Part shown: positions 8,643 through 17,542 of the stretch, piece by piece | Position numbering within the stretch: the first letter of the stretch is position 1 | Layout: each line of letters opens with the position of its first letter | Assembly: GCF_010015475.1 (NCBI RefSeq) | Contig: NZ_SSNI01000007.1 | Span: forward strand, 62,001 to 126,000 | DNA length: 64,000 nt | Direction: 5' to 3' | Source: Pontibacter pamirensis | Lineage (GTDB): Bacteria > Bacteroidota > Bacteroidia > Cytophagales > Hymenobacteraceae | Position numbers and translations under genes: made by a program | The notes under the pieces: generated by a model | Told to the model about the DNA's origin: nothing | What the model saw: only the letters and a program-made list of their open reading frames with translations | Database searches by the model: none

Positions 8643-9995
8643 TTACAAGCCTACGCTGCTTTTGCTTTTCCCTCTTCCCTCCATGTAATTCAGCGTTAGA
8701 GCTGTGAGCGTCTTCACGCCCAGTTTCATACCGCTTTCATCTATAAAGAAGTCAGGGGTATGATGAGGCGCTACCTCTTCCGGCTTTTTCCCCTTGGTCA
8801 TACCGCCCACAAACACGAACAGTCCCGGAATCTTCTCCTGGTAAAAAGAGAAATCTTCTGCACCCGTTACAGCCTTGCTTAAAATCACGTTGTCGCGCCC
8901 CGCCACCGACTGCAAAGTAGGCAGCATTCTATCTGTCAGGGCAGGATCGTTGTAGGTAACCGGCGTCTGCGGAATGATGGTAACTTCGGCCGTGGCACCG
9001 GCACTTTCAGCAATCTTGGTAGCCGTGAGCCGGATCTTCTCGTGTATCTTCTGTTGCATCTCGGTGTCGAGCGCCCGGATAGTACCTTCCATCTGCACCT
9101 CCTCCGGAATAATGTTATTGCGCACGCCACCGTGAATCATACCCACTGTCACCACGGCAGCCTCTTCCGGCAGCTCTGTCTGGCGGCTAATGATAGTTTG
9201 CAGGCCGTTAATGATCTGTGCTGACGTAACAATAGGGTCTACACCACCCCACGGGTAAGCCCCGTGTACCTGCTTTCCTTTTACTTTGATTTTAAACACA
9301 TCAGCACTGGCCATAGTACCGCCCGGCCTGTACTTAATCTTACCCACTTCGGTTTGAGAATTGATGTGCAGGCCGAATATAACTTCCGGCTTTGGCCCCT
9401 TCTCCAGCACACCTTCTTTTACCATCAGCTTTGCTCCTCCTTCTTCCCCTTCAGGCACACCTTCTTCGGCTGGCTGAAAGATAAACTTTACGGTGCCTTT
9501 CAGGTCCTGCCGCATGCCGGAAAGCACTTCGGCGGCACCCAACAGCATGGCAATATGGGTATCATGCCCGCAGGCGTGCATCACTCCTACTTCCTGGCCA
9601 TTATAAACTCCCTTGGCTTTGGAGGCAAAAGGCACATCCGTTCGCTCCGTTACCGGCAGTCCGTCAATATCAGCCCGCAGCGCTACCACTGGCCCTGGTT
9701 TGCCGCCTTTCAGGATACCGACCACGCCAGTATGCGCCACACCGGTTTCTACCTCGATACCAAACTTCTTCAGTTGCGCTGCAATTTTAGCAGCCGTTTC
9801 TGTTTCATGGTTCCCGAGCTCCGGGTGCGCGTGGAAATCACGGCGCCACTCAATTACCTTCGGCTCTACTTTATCGGCCATGCTGTTTGCTTTCGCTACT
9901 AACCTGCTATCCTGCGCCATGGCGGGTGCAGCCAGCAGCACCAGCCCCGCTGCCACCAGCAGCGTGCGCCTGCTCCAATTATTATTCCTGATCAT
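8643..9995 (-). CDS. Exported M20 family amidohydrolase (IAA-amino acid hydrolase / N-acyl amino acid hydrolase type)
   Basis: 450 residues. M20D metallopeptidases hydrolyse N-acyl or peptide-like amide bonds with two divalent metals. The metal ligands are visible in order: MHACGHDTHIAMLLGAA, FQPAEEGVPEGEEGG, IFGLHINSQ, TGAEDFSFYQE, and the late VAPHHTPDF histidine. The N-terminus MIRNNNWSRRTLLVAAGLVLLA is a signal with a twin-arginine-like pair, ending AMAQ, so the enzyme works in the periplasm or outside. It is transcribed alone toward the convergent T9SS gene. The natural substrate cannot be read from sequence; annotation as an auxin-conjugate hydrolase would be over-reading. Confidence 0.92.
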   Translation of the reverse strand: MIRNNNWSRRTLLVAAGLVLLAAPAMAQDSRLVAKANSMADKVEPKVIEWRRDFHAHPELGNHETETAAKIAAQLKKFGIEVETGVAHTGVVGILKGGKPGPVVALRADIDGLPVTERTDVPFASKAKGVYNGQEVGVMHACGHDTHIAMLLGAAEVLSGMRQDLKGTVKFIFQPAEEGVPEGEEGGAKLMVKEGVLEKGPKPEVIFGLHINSQTEVGKIKYRPGGTMASADVFKIKVKGKQVHGAYPWGGVDPIVTSAQIINGLQTIISRQTELPEEAAVVTVGMIHGGVRNNIIPEEVQMEGTIRALDTEMQQKIHEKIRLTATKIAESAGATAEVTIIPQTPVTYNDPALTDRMLPTLQSVAGRDNVILSKAVTGAEDFSFYQEKIPGLFVFVGGMTKGKKPEEVAPHHTPDFFIDESGMKLGVKTLTALTLNYMEGRGKSKSSVGL

Positions 9996-10175
9996 GTTTC
10001 TCTTTTAAGTGAAGGTTTGAAGATACTGATTTTTCCTTTTGCTGCTACAGTTCTTCTTCTACCGCTATGCAAACCACCTACGCCTCCGGCTGGTTCACTG
10101 GCGCAGCATATTTCCTTGGATGCAGGTTCTAAAGCAGAAGGTACCAATCAGTTAAATAATGAGTAAAGTCTAAAC

Positions 10176-10202
10176 CTGGCACCGGAATTTATCCGGCGCC
10201 AG
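10176..10202. repeat. REP-like palindrome sharing the CTGGCGCCGGA arm
   Basis: A 27-base hairpin, CTGGCACCGGA, then ATTTA, then TCCGGCGCCAG, with one mismatch between arms. The same arm sequence forms the outer ends of the larger element at 16252-16374 beside the decayed RAYT transposase, so this is probably an orphan half-element of that family. Confidence 0.7.
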
Positions 10203-10259
10203 GAAACGAACTTTCTAACCTTCTAACTCTTTAACTATCTAACTTCCCAACCCCTCTCT
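10203..10259. repeat. CTAAC-rich degenerate short repeats
   Basis: The tract between the REP palindrome and the next gene contains five spaced CTAAC words (CTTTCTAACC, TTCTAACTC, TTTAACTATC, TCTAACTTCC). It resembles the tract upstream of the four-helix-bundle gene at 36990-37059. No function is evident. Confidence 0.5.
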
Positions 10260-10276
10260 TTCCCGTACAACAAACC

Positions 10277-10657
10277 ATGCTTCGAAAATGGAAAGAACTC
10301 GTCCGGAAACTAAAGGAGGACATATTTACGCTATACCTGGCTTCCCAGGACCCGCGCATACCTTTTGCGGCAAAGGTCGTGATGGTCATTACGGTGGCCT
10401 ATGCCTTCAGCCCAATTGACCTGATCCCTGACTTTATACCGTTACTGGGCTACCTCGACGACCTGCTGATTCTGCCGCTGGGCATCTGGCTGTCTATCAA
10501 ACTAGTACCGCAACGCCTGCTGGACCATTACCGGAAGCTGGCAAAGGAGCAGATGCACGAACGGAAACCCAACTATGTCATGGCAGCCGTAATTGTGATT
10601 GTATGGCTGCTGATTGGCTATTGGATGTACCAAGCCTACATGAACCGAATCGATTAA
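10277..10657 (+). CDS. YkvA family (DUF1232) membrane protein
   Basis: 126 residues with the DUF1232 signature AYAFSPIDLIPDFIPLLGYLDDLLILPLGIWLSIKL split over residues 45-80, which is diagnostic. A second hydrophobic helix lies at the C-terminus (MAAVIVIVWLLIGYWMYQAYM). The N-terminus is basic and amphipathic. The family is membrane-associated and of unknown biochemical function. It precedes the methylmalonyl-CoA mutase small-subunit gene by 78 bases on the same strand; whether it is co-transcribed is unclear. Confidence 0.88.
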   Translation: MLRKWKELVRKLKEDIFTLYLASQDPRIPFAAKVVMVITVAYAFSPIDLIPDFIPLLGYLDDLLILPLGIWLSIKLVPQRLLDHYRKLAKEQMHERKPNYVMAAVIVIVWLLIGYWMYQAYMNRID

Positions 10658-10735
10658 TTTCTGTTTTATCCGCCCTTATAGGGCCACAGCCGCACATTTA
10701 CTTCGTAGAGTAAAAAGTATATCTTTACAACACAC

Positions 10736-12598
10736 ATGAACGAAAGCAACATGACCGACGAGCAGCAGCATGCGCAGGGCCTTTTCCCGGAGTTTAAACC
10801 TGTAACGGCAGCCGACTGGGAGCAGAAAGCACGGAAAGACCTGCGCGACACGCCCCTCGAAAACCTGACCTGGCACACCTACGAAGGCATTGATGTAAAG
10901 CCATACTATGCAGCAGAAGATATTGCCGGACTTCCCTTTCTGAAGCAAAAGCCGGGGAACTTCCCTTTTCTTCGTGGCAACAAATCAGGTGATAACAGCT
11001 GGCTAAACATACAAAAGATAAAGGTAGCGGATGATGGCCACTCCGCTATTGACAAAGCCGCGGATGCGTTACGCAGAGGGGCTGACGGCATTCATTTTGT
11101 AATACAGCAGCATGAAGTGTTTGATATAGACTACCTCATCAATCAGATTGACCTTAGCAAACATACCGTTAGCTATACCCTGCAGGAGCAGCCCAAGAGC
11201 TTTTTGAAGGGCCTATATGCTGCTTTAAAGGAAAAGAAAGTATCGCACCGCAACCTGCACGGATTCGTGAACTACGACCCAATGACAGGCAAAGGCTCCT
11301 TGACGCATGACGAAAATAAAAACATCATACAGGTGCTTGACCTGACCAAAGACAGCAGCGATTTTTACGGTATAACGGTAGACGGCACCAACTTTAGCAG
11401 CATCGGGGCTTCTGTTACACAAGAGATTGCCTACACCATTAGCGCTGCAGTAGCCTATGTGCACCGTCTCACGAAGGCCGGGGAGCATCTTTCGTCGGTG
11501 CTGCGCAACATGCAGTTTAGTATGGCTGCAGGCACCAATTATTTCTTTGAGGTCGTGAAACTGCGCGTTATCCGCCTGCTGTGGGCGGCCGTGGTAGAGG
11601 CCTACCAGGCAGAACCTGCGTTTGCAGGGAAGCTGCGCATACACAGCAGCACCTCCAGCTGGTTCCAGACCACTCTCGACCCTTACATGAACATGCTGCG
11701 TGTGACCACAGAGGCTATGTCGGCGGTAATGGCCGGTTGTGATTCTCTTACAGTTGAACCATTCGACAGCACATTTGAGAAACCGGGCGAGTTCTCAGAG
11801 CGAATCGCCCGCAATGTGTCCATCATACTAAAAGAGGAGGCTTATTTAGACAAGGCCCTCGACCCTGCCGCCGGCTCCTATTACCTTGAGTCGCTGACAA
11901 ATGAACTGGCCAGCAGTGCCTGGGAACTGTTTAAGAAGGTAGAAGGGCAGGGAGGCTTTGAAGCTGCCTATGACAGCGGGTTTATACTGGGCAGCATTAC
12001 AGAGGTAAGCCGCAGGAAGTTCCGGAATGTTGCCACTGGCCGTGATGTGCTGGTGGGCACAAACAAATACCCGAACCCAAAGGAGAAGATTGATTTCGAC
12101 CCGGAAGCTCTTATCCAGAGCGCTGATTTTGACACCACCCGTGCCGCCTACCCTACGGAGGTGATGCGGATGGCCACAGAGCTGCACCTGCGCAAACGCA
12201 AACGACGCCCCAAAGCGGTTGTGGCTGTTATCGGGCAGGCGGTGCAGCGTCACGTAAACGCGACCTTTGCGCAGGAGTTCTTCAGCTGTGCCGGGTTTGA
12301 CACGACGGTAGAGCAGTTCGACTCTGTAGAAGGCGCCTCAAACAGACTCACGCATGCCGCAGCCGAGGTCGTGGTGATTTCCGCATCCGAGAAGGCTTAT
12401 GTGAACGAGTTTGGATCAAGGTTACGAAATCATCATGCAAAACCAACCATTATTCTGGCCGATGATCCGCAGCAAATGAAGGAAGAAATGGTCGCCTACG
12501 GGTATGATGACTTCATATTTGATGGCTGCGATATGTCTACCCTTATGGAGCTCATTCACAAAAGACTACATGATGCAGAAGGCGATGGCAATGCTTGA
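10736..12598 (+). CDS. mutA: Methylmalonyl-CoA mutase small (beta) subunit
   Basis: 620 residues, the normal length of the non-catalytic partner of the heterodimeric adenosylcobalamin-dependent mutase that interconverts methylmalonyl-CoA and succinyl-CoA. The TIM-barrel segments are recognisable: QIAYTISAAVAYVHRLT-like helices, IHSSTSSWFQTTLDPYMN and DPAAGSYYLESLT. The C-terminal B12-like domain (about residues 480-620) lacks the DxHxxG cobalamin-binding motif, as expected for the small subunit. A second ATG at 10751 (MTDEQQ) is an alternative start. The gene overlaps the NTF2-like gene at its 3' end and precedes mutB. Confidence 0.95.
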   Translation: MNESNMTDEQQHAQGLFPEFKPVTAADWEQKARKDLRDTPLENLTWHTYEGIDVKPYYAAEDIAGLPFLKQKPGNFPFLRGNKSGDNSWLNIQKIKVADDGHSAIDKAADALRRGADGIHFVIQQHEVFDIDYLINQIDLSKHTVSYTLQEQPKSFLKGLYAALKEKKVSHRNLHGFVNYDPMTGKGSLTHDENKNIIQVLDLTKDSSDFYGITVDGTNFSSIGASVTQEIAYTISAAVAYVHRLTKAGEHLSSVLRNMQFSMAAGTNYFFEVVKLRVIRLLWAAVVEAYQAEPAFAGKLRIHSSTSSWFQTTLDPYMNMLRVTTEAMSAVMAGCDSLTVEPFDSTFEKPGEFSERIARNVSIILKEEAYLDKALDPAAGSYYLESLTNELASSAWELFKKVEGQGGFEAAYDSGFILGSITEVSRRKFRNVATGRDVLVGTNKYPNPKEKIDFDPEALIQSADFDTTRAAYPTEVMRMATELHLRKRKRRPKAVVAVIGQAVQRHVNATFAQEFFSCAGFDTTVEQFDSVEGASNRLTHAAAEVVVISASEKAYVNEFGSRLRNHHAKPTIILADDPQQMKEEMVAYGYDDFIFDGCDMSTLMELIHKRLHDAEGDGNA

Positions 12599-12977
12599 TG
12601 TTCCCCATAGCGAGGCTGTGCAGGCAGTGCAACAGTCGCTTGATGCCCAGGTGCAAGCCTGGAACAGTGGTGACTTGGAAAAGGCCATGACCTTCTACTG
12701 GAACTCTCCGGAAATGCTATGGATAAGCAAAGCCGGCGTAGAAAGAGGTTACCAGGAAGTACTGGATATGTTCCGGACTGATTTTGCTGACCCCAGCCTA
12801 ATGGGTACCTATACCTATGAGCCGCTACACATTGAGCACCTATCACCTGAAGCGGTGTTCTACGTTTTCCGGTGGAAAATCGAAAAAGACGATGCCATAC
12901 TAATGGGCGGCGTCTCCTCGCAACTTTGGAAAAAAGTAGAAGGCAGGTGGGTTGCCACGTCCGAACACGCGAGTTGA
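12570..12977 (+). CDS. NTF2-like / SnoaL-type small protein embedded between mutA and mutB
   Basis: About 135 residues of an NTF2-like alpha+beta cone fold: helix VQAVQQSLDAQVQAWNSGDLEKAMTFYW split across the first 50 residues, then MLWISKAGVERGYQEVLDMF and a beta-sheet half ending LWKKVEGRWVAT. Such proteins are often polyketide cyclase-like, isomerase-like, or DUF4440-type with no known activity. Candidate ATGs are at 12570, 12573, 12585 and 12591. The last gives an 8-base overlap with the mutA stop, so the gene is translationally coupled to mutA whichever is used. Its place inside the mutase operon suggests a link to the enzyme, but no function should be assigned. Confidence 0.85.
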   Translation: MMQKAMAMLDVPHSEAVQAVQQSLDAQVQAWNSGDLEKAMTFYWNSPEMLWISKAGVERGYQEVLDMFRTDFADPSLMGTYTYEPLHIEHLSPEAVFYVFRWKIEKDDAILMGGVSSQLWKKVEGRWVATSEHAS

Positions 12978-12980
12978 AAT

Positions 12981-13011
12981 CGTTGTTCGTTGCCTGTTTT
13001 TCGTTGTTCGT
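12981..13011 (+). repeat. Direct repeat between the NTF2-like gene and mutB
   Basis: CGTTGTTCGT occurs at 12981-12990 and again at 13002-13011, just after the NTF2-like stop codon. A TCTAATATCTAACGTCTAA tract follows at about 13067-13085, directly before mutB. Together they make this operon gap unusually repeat-rich; no function can be assigned. Confidence 0.5.
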
Positions 13012-13087
13012 AAAAACAAAAGAGAGGAGACGTAGCATGTTGTTCAGCTAAGTCTTATGCCTTTCATCTAATATCTAACGTCTAAAT

Positions 13088-15232
13088 ATGAAGCCTGACT
13101 TTTCTAAAATAGATATAAATAAAGTAGCTGCTGCGGATAAAGGCCCGAAGGCTCCGACAGGGGCTAAGCCCTGGAAAACCCCTGAGCAGATAGAGGTAAA
13201 AAGCTTTTATACGGCGGAGGATGCACAGGCTTTTGAACACACAGGCTTTGCAGCTGGCTTGCCGCCCTACCTGCGTGGCCCCTACAGCACTATGTATGTG
13301 CAAAGACCCTGGACTATCCGCCAATATGCTGGTTTCTCTACCGCTGAGGAGTCCAACGCGTTCTATCGCCGCAATCTGGCCGGTGGCCAGAAAGGCTTGT
13401 CGGTTGCATTCGACCTGGCCACACACCGCGGCTACGACTCCGACCACCCGCGCGTGGAGGGTGATGTGGGCAAAGCCGGCGTAGCCATTGACTCGGTGGA
13501 GGACATGAAAATCCTCTTCGACCAGATTCCACTGGATAAGATGTCGGTGTCGATGACCATGAATGGAGCGGTGCTGCCGATTATGGCTTTTTACATTGTG
13601 GCAGCCGAAGAGCAGGGCGTGAAGCCGGAGCAGTTGAATGGCACCATCCAAAACGACATCCTGAAGGAGTTTATGGTGCGCAACACCTATATTTATCCGC
13701 CCGAGCCGAGCATGAAAATCATTGCGGATATCTTTGAGTTCTCTTCTAAGAATATGCCTCGCTTCAACTCTATCTCTATCTCCGGTTATCACATGCAGGA
13801 AGCCGGTGCTACCGCAGACATTGAACTGGCATATACCCTGGCGGATGGCTTGGAATATGTGCGTACTGGTCTGCAGGCAGGTATGGACATAGATGACTTT
13901 GCGCCGCGCTTATCCTTTTTCTGGGCCGTCGGCATGAACCATTTCATGGAGATTGCCAAAATGCGTGCTGCCCGTATGCTGTGGGCCAAAATCATCAGGC
14001 AGTTCAACCCGAAGAACCCCAAATCGCTGGCATTGCGCACGCACTGCCAGACCTCCGGTTGGAGCCTGACAGAACAAGACCCGTTCAACAACGTGACCCG
14101 CACCTGCGTGGAAGCGCTGGCCGCTGCCTTAGGTGGCACACAAAGCCTCCACACCAATGCCCTGGACGAGGCTATAGCACTGCCAACAGATTTCTCTGCC
14201 CGTATCGCCCGCAACACGCAAATTTACTTGCAGCAGGAAACCAACATCAACAAAGTAGTGGACCCCTGGGGTGGCTCTTACTATGTGGAGGCCCTGACGC
14301 ATGAAATTGCACACAAGGCATGGACGCTGATTCAGGAGGTAGAGGAGTTAGGGGGCATGGCCAAAGCCATAGAAACTGGTTTGCCGAAGATGCGCATCGA
14401 AGAGGCCGCCGCCCGCAAGCAGGCGCGTATAGACGCTGGCAAGGATGTGATTGTAGGCGTTAATAAGTATAGGCCAGACCAAATACAAGAAATTGATATT
14501 CTGGACATCGACAACACTGTGGTGCGGGAATCGCAGCTGCGCCGCCTGGAGAGTGTCAAGTCTTCCAGAGATGAGGCTAGTGTGCTGCATGCGCTGCAGG
14601 CTCTAACAGATGCCGCAGAGTCCGGCACTGGTAACCTGCTGGAGTTAGCTGTGATTGCAGCCCGCCGCCGCGCAACTTTAGGCGAGATCTCAGATGCCCT
14701 CGAGAAAGTATTCGGCAGACACAAAGCAACCATTAGAGCAATATCAGGCGTGTATTCCGCAGAACTATCTGACGACGAAAATTTCGAGCAAGCAAAAGCC
14801 TTAGCCGACAAGTTTGAGACACTGGAGGGCCGCCGCCCGCGCATCATGGTTGCCAAAATGGGCCAGGATGGTCACGACCGCGGCTCCAAAGTCATTGCCA
14901 CCTCCTTCGCTGACCTCGGCTTTGATGTGGACATAGGCCCGCTGTTCCAGACGCCAGCCGAAGTAGCCATGCAGGCCGCCGAAAACGACGTGCACGTGGT
15001 GGGTGTTTCCTCGCTGGCAGCCGGCCACAAAACACTGGTACCGCAATTGATTGCAGAACTCCGCAAACTGGACCGTGAAGACATCATGGTCATCGTTGGC
15101 GGCGTAATCCCAGCCCAGGATTATGACTTCCTGTTTAAGGCTGGTGCAGCAGGCGTGTTTGGCCCGGGTACTATTATCTCAGTAGCCGCACAGAATATAC
15201 TGGAGAAATTGATGAAGCGGGTGGAGGGGTGA
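13088..15232 (+). CDS. mutB: Methylmalonyl-CoA mutase large (alpha) subunit
   Basis: 714 residues, the full-length catalytic subunit. The N-terminal barrel contains [18 protein letters not shown] and [20 protein letters not shown], both characteristic. The cobalamin-binding domain from about residue 580 carries [14 protein letters not shown], where His596 is the expected lower-axial cobalt ligand. It converts (R)-methylmalonyl-CoA to succinyl-CoA, or the reverse, with adenosylcobalamin, linking propionate, odd-chain and branched-chain carbon to the TCA cycle. It lies downstream of mutA and the NTF2-like gene and ends before a hairpin terminator. The GTPase chaperone MeaB is encoded 6 kb further on. 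Confidence 0.97.
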   Translation: MKPDFSKIDINKVAAADKGPKAPTGAKPWKTPEQIEVKSFYTAEDAQAFEHTGFAAGLPPYLRGPYSTMYVQRPWTIRQYAGFSTAEESNAFYRRNLAGGQKGLSVAFDLATHRGYDSDHPRVEGDVGKAGVAIDSVEDMKILFDQIPLDKMSVSMTMNGAVLPIMAFYIVAAEEQGVKPEQLNGTIQNDILKEFMVRNTYIYPPEPSMKIIADIFEFSSKNMPRFNSISISGYHMQEAGATADIELAYTLADGLEYVRTGLQAGMDIDDFAPRLSFFWAVGMNHFMEIAKMRAARMLWAKIIRQFNPKNPKSLALRTHCQTSGWSLTEQDPFNNVTRTCVEALAAALGGTQSLHTNALDEAIALPTDFSARIARNTQIYLQQETNINKVVDPWGGSYYVEALTHEIAHKAWTLIQEVEELGGMAKAIETGLPKMRIEEAAARKQARIDAGKDVIVGVNKYRPDQIQEIDILDIDNTVVRESQLRRLESVKSSRDEASVLHALQALTDAAESGTGNLLELAVIAARRRATLGEISDALEKVFGRHKATIRAISGVYSAELSDDENFEQAKALADKFETLEGRRPRIMVAKMGQDGHDRGSKVIATSFADLGFDVDIGPLFQTPAEVAMQAAENDVHVVGVSSLAAGHKTLVPQLIAELRKLDREDIMVIVGGVIPAQDYDFLFKAGAAGVFGPGTIISVAAQNILEKLMKRVEG

Positions 15233-15252
15233 TTGTATTCGTTTTATAGTGT

Positions 15253-15288
15253 AAATCCCATGCTGGCAAATTGGTCAACATGGGATTT
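15253..15288 (+). terminator. Terminator hairpin after mutB
   Basis: The stem AAATCCCATG (15253-15262) pairs with CATGGGATTT (15279-15288), followed by TTAATTTATATT. It closes the mutAB transcript before the Mrr-like gene. Confidence 0.8.
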
Positions 15289-15325
15289 TAATTTATATTA
15301 GAACCGTAATATATCAACACCCTCT

Positions 15326-16243
15326 ATGGCTATTCCTGATTATCAGACACTGATGCTTCCTCTTCTAAAGTTTGCAGGTGACAAAGAAGAACATGCTACA
15401 AAAGATGCGGTAAACTACTTATCAAATGTTTTTGGTTTAACAGATGAAGAGCGGGAAGAAGTAATACCAAGTGGTAAGGAACCTGTTGTAAGAAACCGTA
15501 CTGGATGGGCTATTACCTATTTTAAGAAGGCGCAGCTATTAGAGGCAACCAGACGTGCTCATTTCAAAATTACGCCACGAGGTTTAGATATATTAGCTTC
15601 CAAACCTGATAAAATCAGCAGCAATTTTCTACTTCAGTTTCCAGAGTTCAGGGATTTTAAGAGCATAGATAATACACGCGCTGCTGGAGAAGCAGTTTCT
15701 ATCAACGAAGATGCTGATAAAACACCGGAAGAGGCAATGGACATAGCGTACTTATCTATCAGAAAGGCACTCGCACAGGAGTTGCTTATTAAAATTCAAA
15801 GCTTACCACCCTCTTTTTTTGAAAAGCTTGTGGTGGAACTACTGGTAAAAATGGGATATGGAGGTTCATTGAGAGATGCCGGAAAAGCACTTGGAAAAAG
15901 CGGTGACGGTGGCATTGACGGTATAATTAAAGAAGATAAATTAGGCTTAGATGCTATCTATATTCAGGCAAAGCGATGGAATGAAAACAATCCGGTTGGT
16001 AGACCCGATGTTCAGGCTTTCGTCGGTGCTTTAGCCATGCACGGAGCAAAGAAAGGCGTTTTCATCACAACCTCACGATTTACGACAGAGGCTCAAGCAT
16101 ACACACCCCGTAATGAAACAAAAATTGTTCTGATAGATGGGGAGCAACTTGCACAATACATGATTGATTATAATTTGGGAGTCACACCTGTTTCAAAATA
16201 CGAGGTAAAAAGATTAGATATAGATTACTTCGGAGAAGAATAA
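15326..16243 (+). CDS. Mrr-family restriction endonuclease
   Basis: 305 residues. The N-terminal ~95 residues form the Mrr_N winged-helix domain (PEFRDFK follows it), and residues about 155-285 the Mrr catalytic domain of the PD-(D/E)xK nuclease fold. The catalytic residues fit: GDGGIDGIIKEDKLG with Asp198, then IYIQAKRW with Gln214 and Lys216. Family members are type IV enzymes that cut modified DNA, or nucleases of other systems; no methyltransferase is adjacent, which favours type IV. The gene is visibly more AT-rich than mutB and lies next to a palindromic repeat and a dead transposase, consistent with acquired defence DNA. Confidence 0.9.
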   Translation: MAIPDYQTLMLPLLKFAGDKEEHATKDAVNYLSNVFGLTDEEREEVIPSGKEPVVRNRTGWAITYFKKAQLLEATRRAHFKITPRGLDILASKPDKISSNFLLQFPEFRDFKSIDNTRAAGEAVSINEDADKTPEEAMDIAYLSIRKALAQELLIKIQSLPPSFFEKLVVELLVKMGYGGSLRDAGKALGKSGDGGIDGIIKEDKLGLDAIYIQAKRWNENNPVGRPDVQAFVGALAMHGAKKGVFITTSRFTTEAQAYTPRNETKIVLIDGEQLAQYMIDYNLGVTPVSKYEVKRLDIDYFGEE

Positions 16244-16251
16244 AATATTCC

Positions 16252-16374
16252 CTGGCGCCGGTATCCAACCGGTGAAGTATAGTGGGTGTGAGTCTCCAGA
16301 CTCACTTGTAATGTTGTAAAAGTGAGTCTGGAGACTCACACCCACCCCCGGCACTGGATAGATTCCGGCGCCAG
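16252..16374. repeat. Composite REP palindrome next to the RAYT pseudogene
   Basis: The outer arms begin CTGGCGCCGGTATCCAACCGG (first 20 bases from 16252) and end GATTCCGGCGCCAG at 16374, an imperfect inverted repeat. Inside is a perfect 25-base inverted pair, 16282-16306 against 16321-16345, with core GTGAGTCTCCAGACTCAC on each arm and a 14-base loop. The outer arm is shared with the palindrome at 10176-10202. Two head-to-head REP units plus a central hairpin fit the layout of a bacterial interspersed mosaic element beside its transposase. Confidence 0.85.
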
Positions 16375-16397
16375 AATTTAATATTATAATTATACAT

Positions 16398-16935
16398 TTA
16401 CTCCATCAGCACTACCTCTAGTCTACCTTTTTTACCGGCATAATCCCGGGCACTGCTGTAATACCACTGGCTCTTCCACAAAGCCAGCCTTTACCGGATT
16501 CTGATGCAGGTACTCCAGCCGTTGCTCCATTAGTTCATTGTCATTTAACTCTACCTGGTGTCCTCCTGGCTGCCAGAACTGGTATTCTCCGTGGCTTGCG
16601 CTCTTTTCAGCGGCCTTTTTAAACATCCAGAGCAGCCAGTTTTTTCTACTTTCTCTTGGATTGCTTTTGATGGCCTCCACCAGGAAACGAGCAGTATATT
16701 TCTTTAGGTCCCGCATCACATTCGGCAAACTTGGGGCAGAACAGATTAAATGAACATGATTCGTCATGATGCACTAGGCATAAAGTGTCAGCTCTTTCTC
16801 ACGCTGACAATAGCTCAAGCTGTCACAGAACAATTCGCAGTAATCGCGTCGGGTAAACACATCTGCCCACTCCACTATTGTTAATGTGATGAAGTAGATG
16901 CCTTCCGGATGGTATACTTTATATTTGGTGCTCAT
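16398..16935 (-). pseudogene. REP-associated tyrosine transposase (RAYT, IS200-like Y1), inactivated
   Basis: Read leftward from the ATG at 16933-16935 the product begins MSTKYKVYHPEGIYFITLTI and is a Y1_Tnp transposase of the RAYT group. The HUH-type histidine motif is visible as MTNHVHLI. Two lesions are present. An in-frame TAG at 16774-16776 stands where the family has an aromatic residue (YA*CIMTNHVH). Near 16480 the frame shifts, so the conserved end WYYSSARDYAGKKG is found in another frame, ending at the TAA complementary to 16398-16400. The composite REP lies 23 bases downstream. The protein cannot be made intact; either lesion could be a sequencing error, but two make decay more likely. 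Confidence 0.88.
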
Positions 16936-16995
16936 ATAACTAAACACGCAGCAACAGGTTAACTGTTCTGACAATTATATTACCTTCACCCCACC

Positions 16996-17394
16996 ATGAA
17001 ATTAAAATACATACTCATTGCCCTTTCTGCCGTTCTCGTTATCTGGTTCATCTACGACTCCTTCTCACAACCAGGTCCGCAGGATTTAGCGGGAGATTTT
17101 AAGGAAGTGGCGATGTACCGGAATGAAAACAACACAGGTCCCATTGTTAGGATATATGCGGTGACGGTGGCAGATACGCTGTGGGAGGAGATGCAGACGT
17201 ACGGCGAGTTCATGCCACATACCAAGTACGGCAACACCAAAGTATACTTCTTCCTGAAGGACAGTCCGGCTCCGGAGGAAGTGTTTCCCGGCGAACCGAA
17301 TTTTGCACAACAGTATCAGGAATATAATGTAGCAGTATATGAAAAGGATGCCATGAGCCAGGCATCATTTAGGAAGCACCCCTTCGGGAGGTAA
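16996..17394 (+). CDS. Exported or membrane-anchored protein of unknown function
   Basis: 132 residues, not recognised. An uncleaved-looking N-terminal hydrophobic segment (YILIALSAVLVIWFIYD, residues 5-21) is followed by about 110 residues of mixed alpha/beta soluble domain, including VAMYRNENNTGPIVRIYAV and YGNTKVYFFLKDS. No cysteines or enzyme motif are visible. The gene has codon and base use like the core genome, unlike the accessory Mrr region to its left. Probably anchored in the inner membrane, facing the periplasm. Confidence 0.7.
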   Translation: MKLKYILIALSAVLVIWFIYDSFSQPGPQDLAGDFKEVAMYRNENNTGPIVRIYAVTVADTLWEEMQTYGEFMPHTKYGNTKVYFFLKDSPAPEEVFPGEPNFAQQYQEYNVAVYEKDAMSQASFRKHPFGR

Positions 17395-17542
17395 AACTAA
17401 ACAATGTTACCCACGTTTTATGATATTATCCTGCTGAGTGGCTTGATAAATTCATCAGCTTTTAACTTCTAGCCTCTCCTAGAAGCAGTAGGGAGAGCAC
17501 TTATTTGAGTATAAAAGCTTCGTACCCGTTAAACATCAAACT

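Noticed and set aside
10600..10740. Cobalamin riboswitch in front of the methylmalonyl-CoA mutase genes
   Set aside because: No B12-box-like conserved core is present and the gap to the YkvA gene is only 78 bases.
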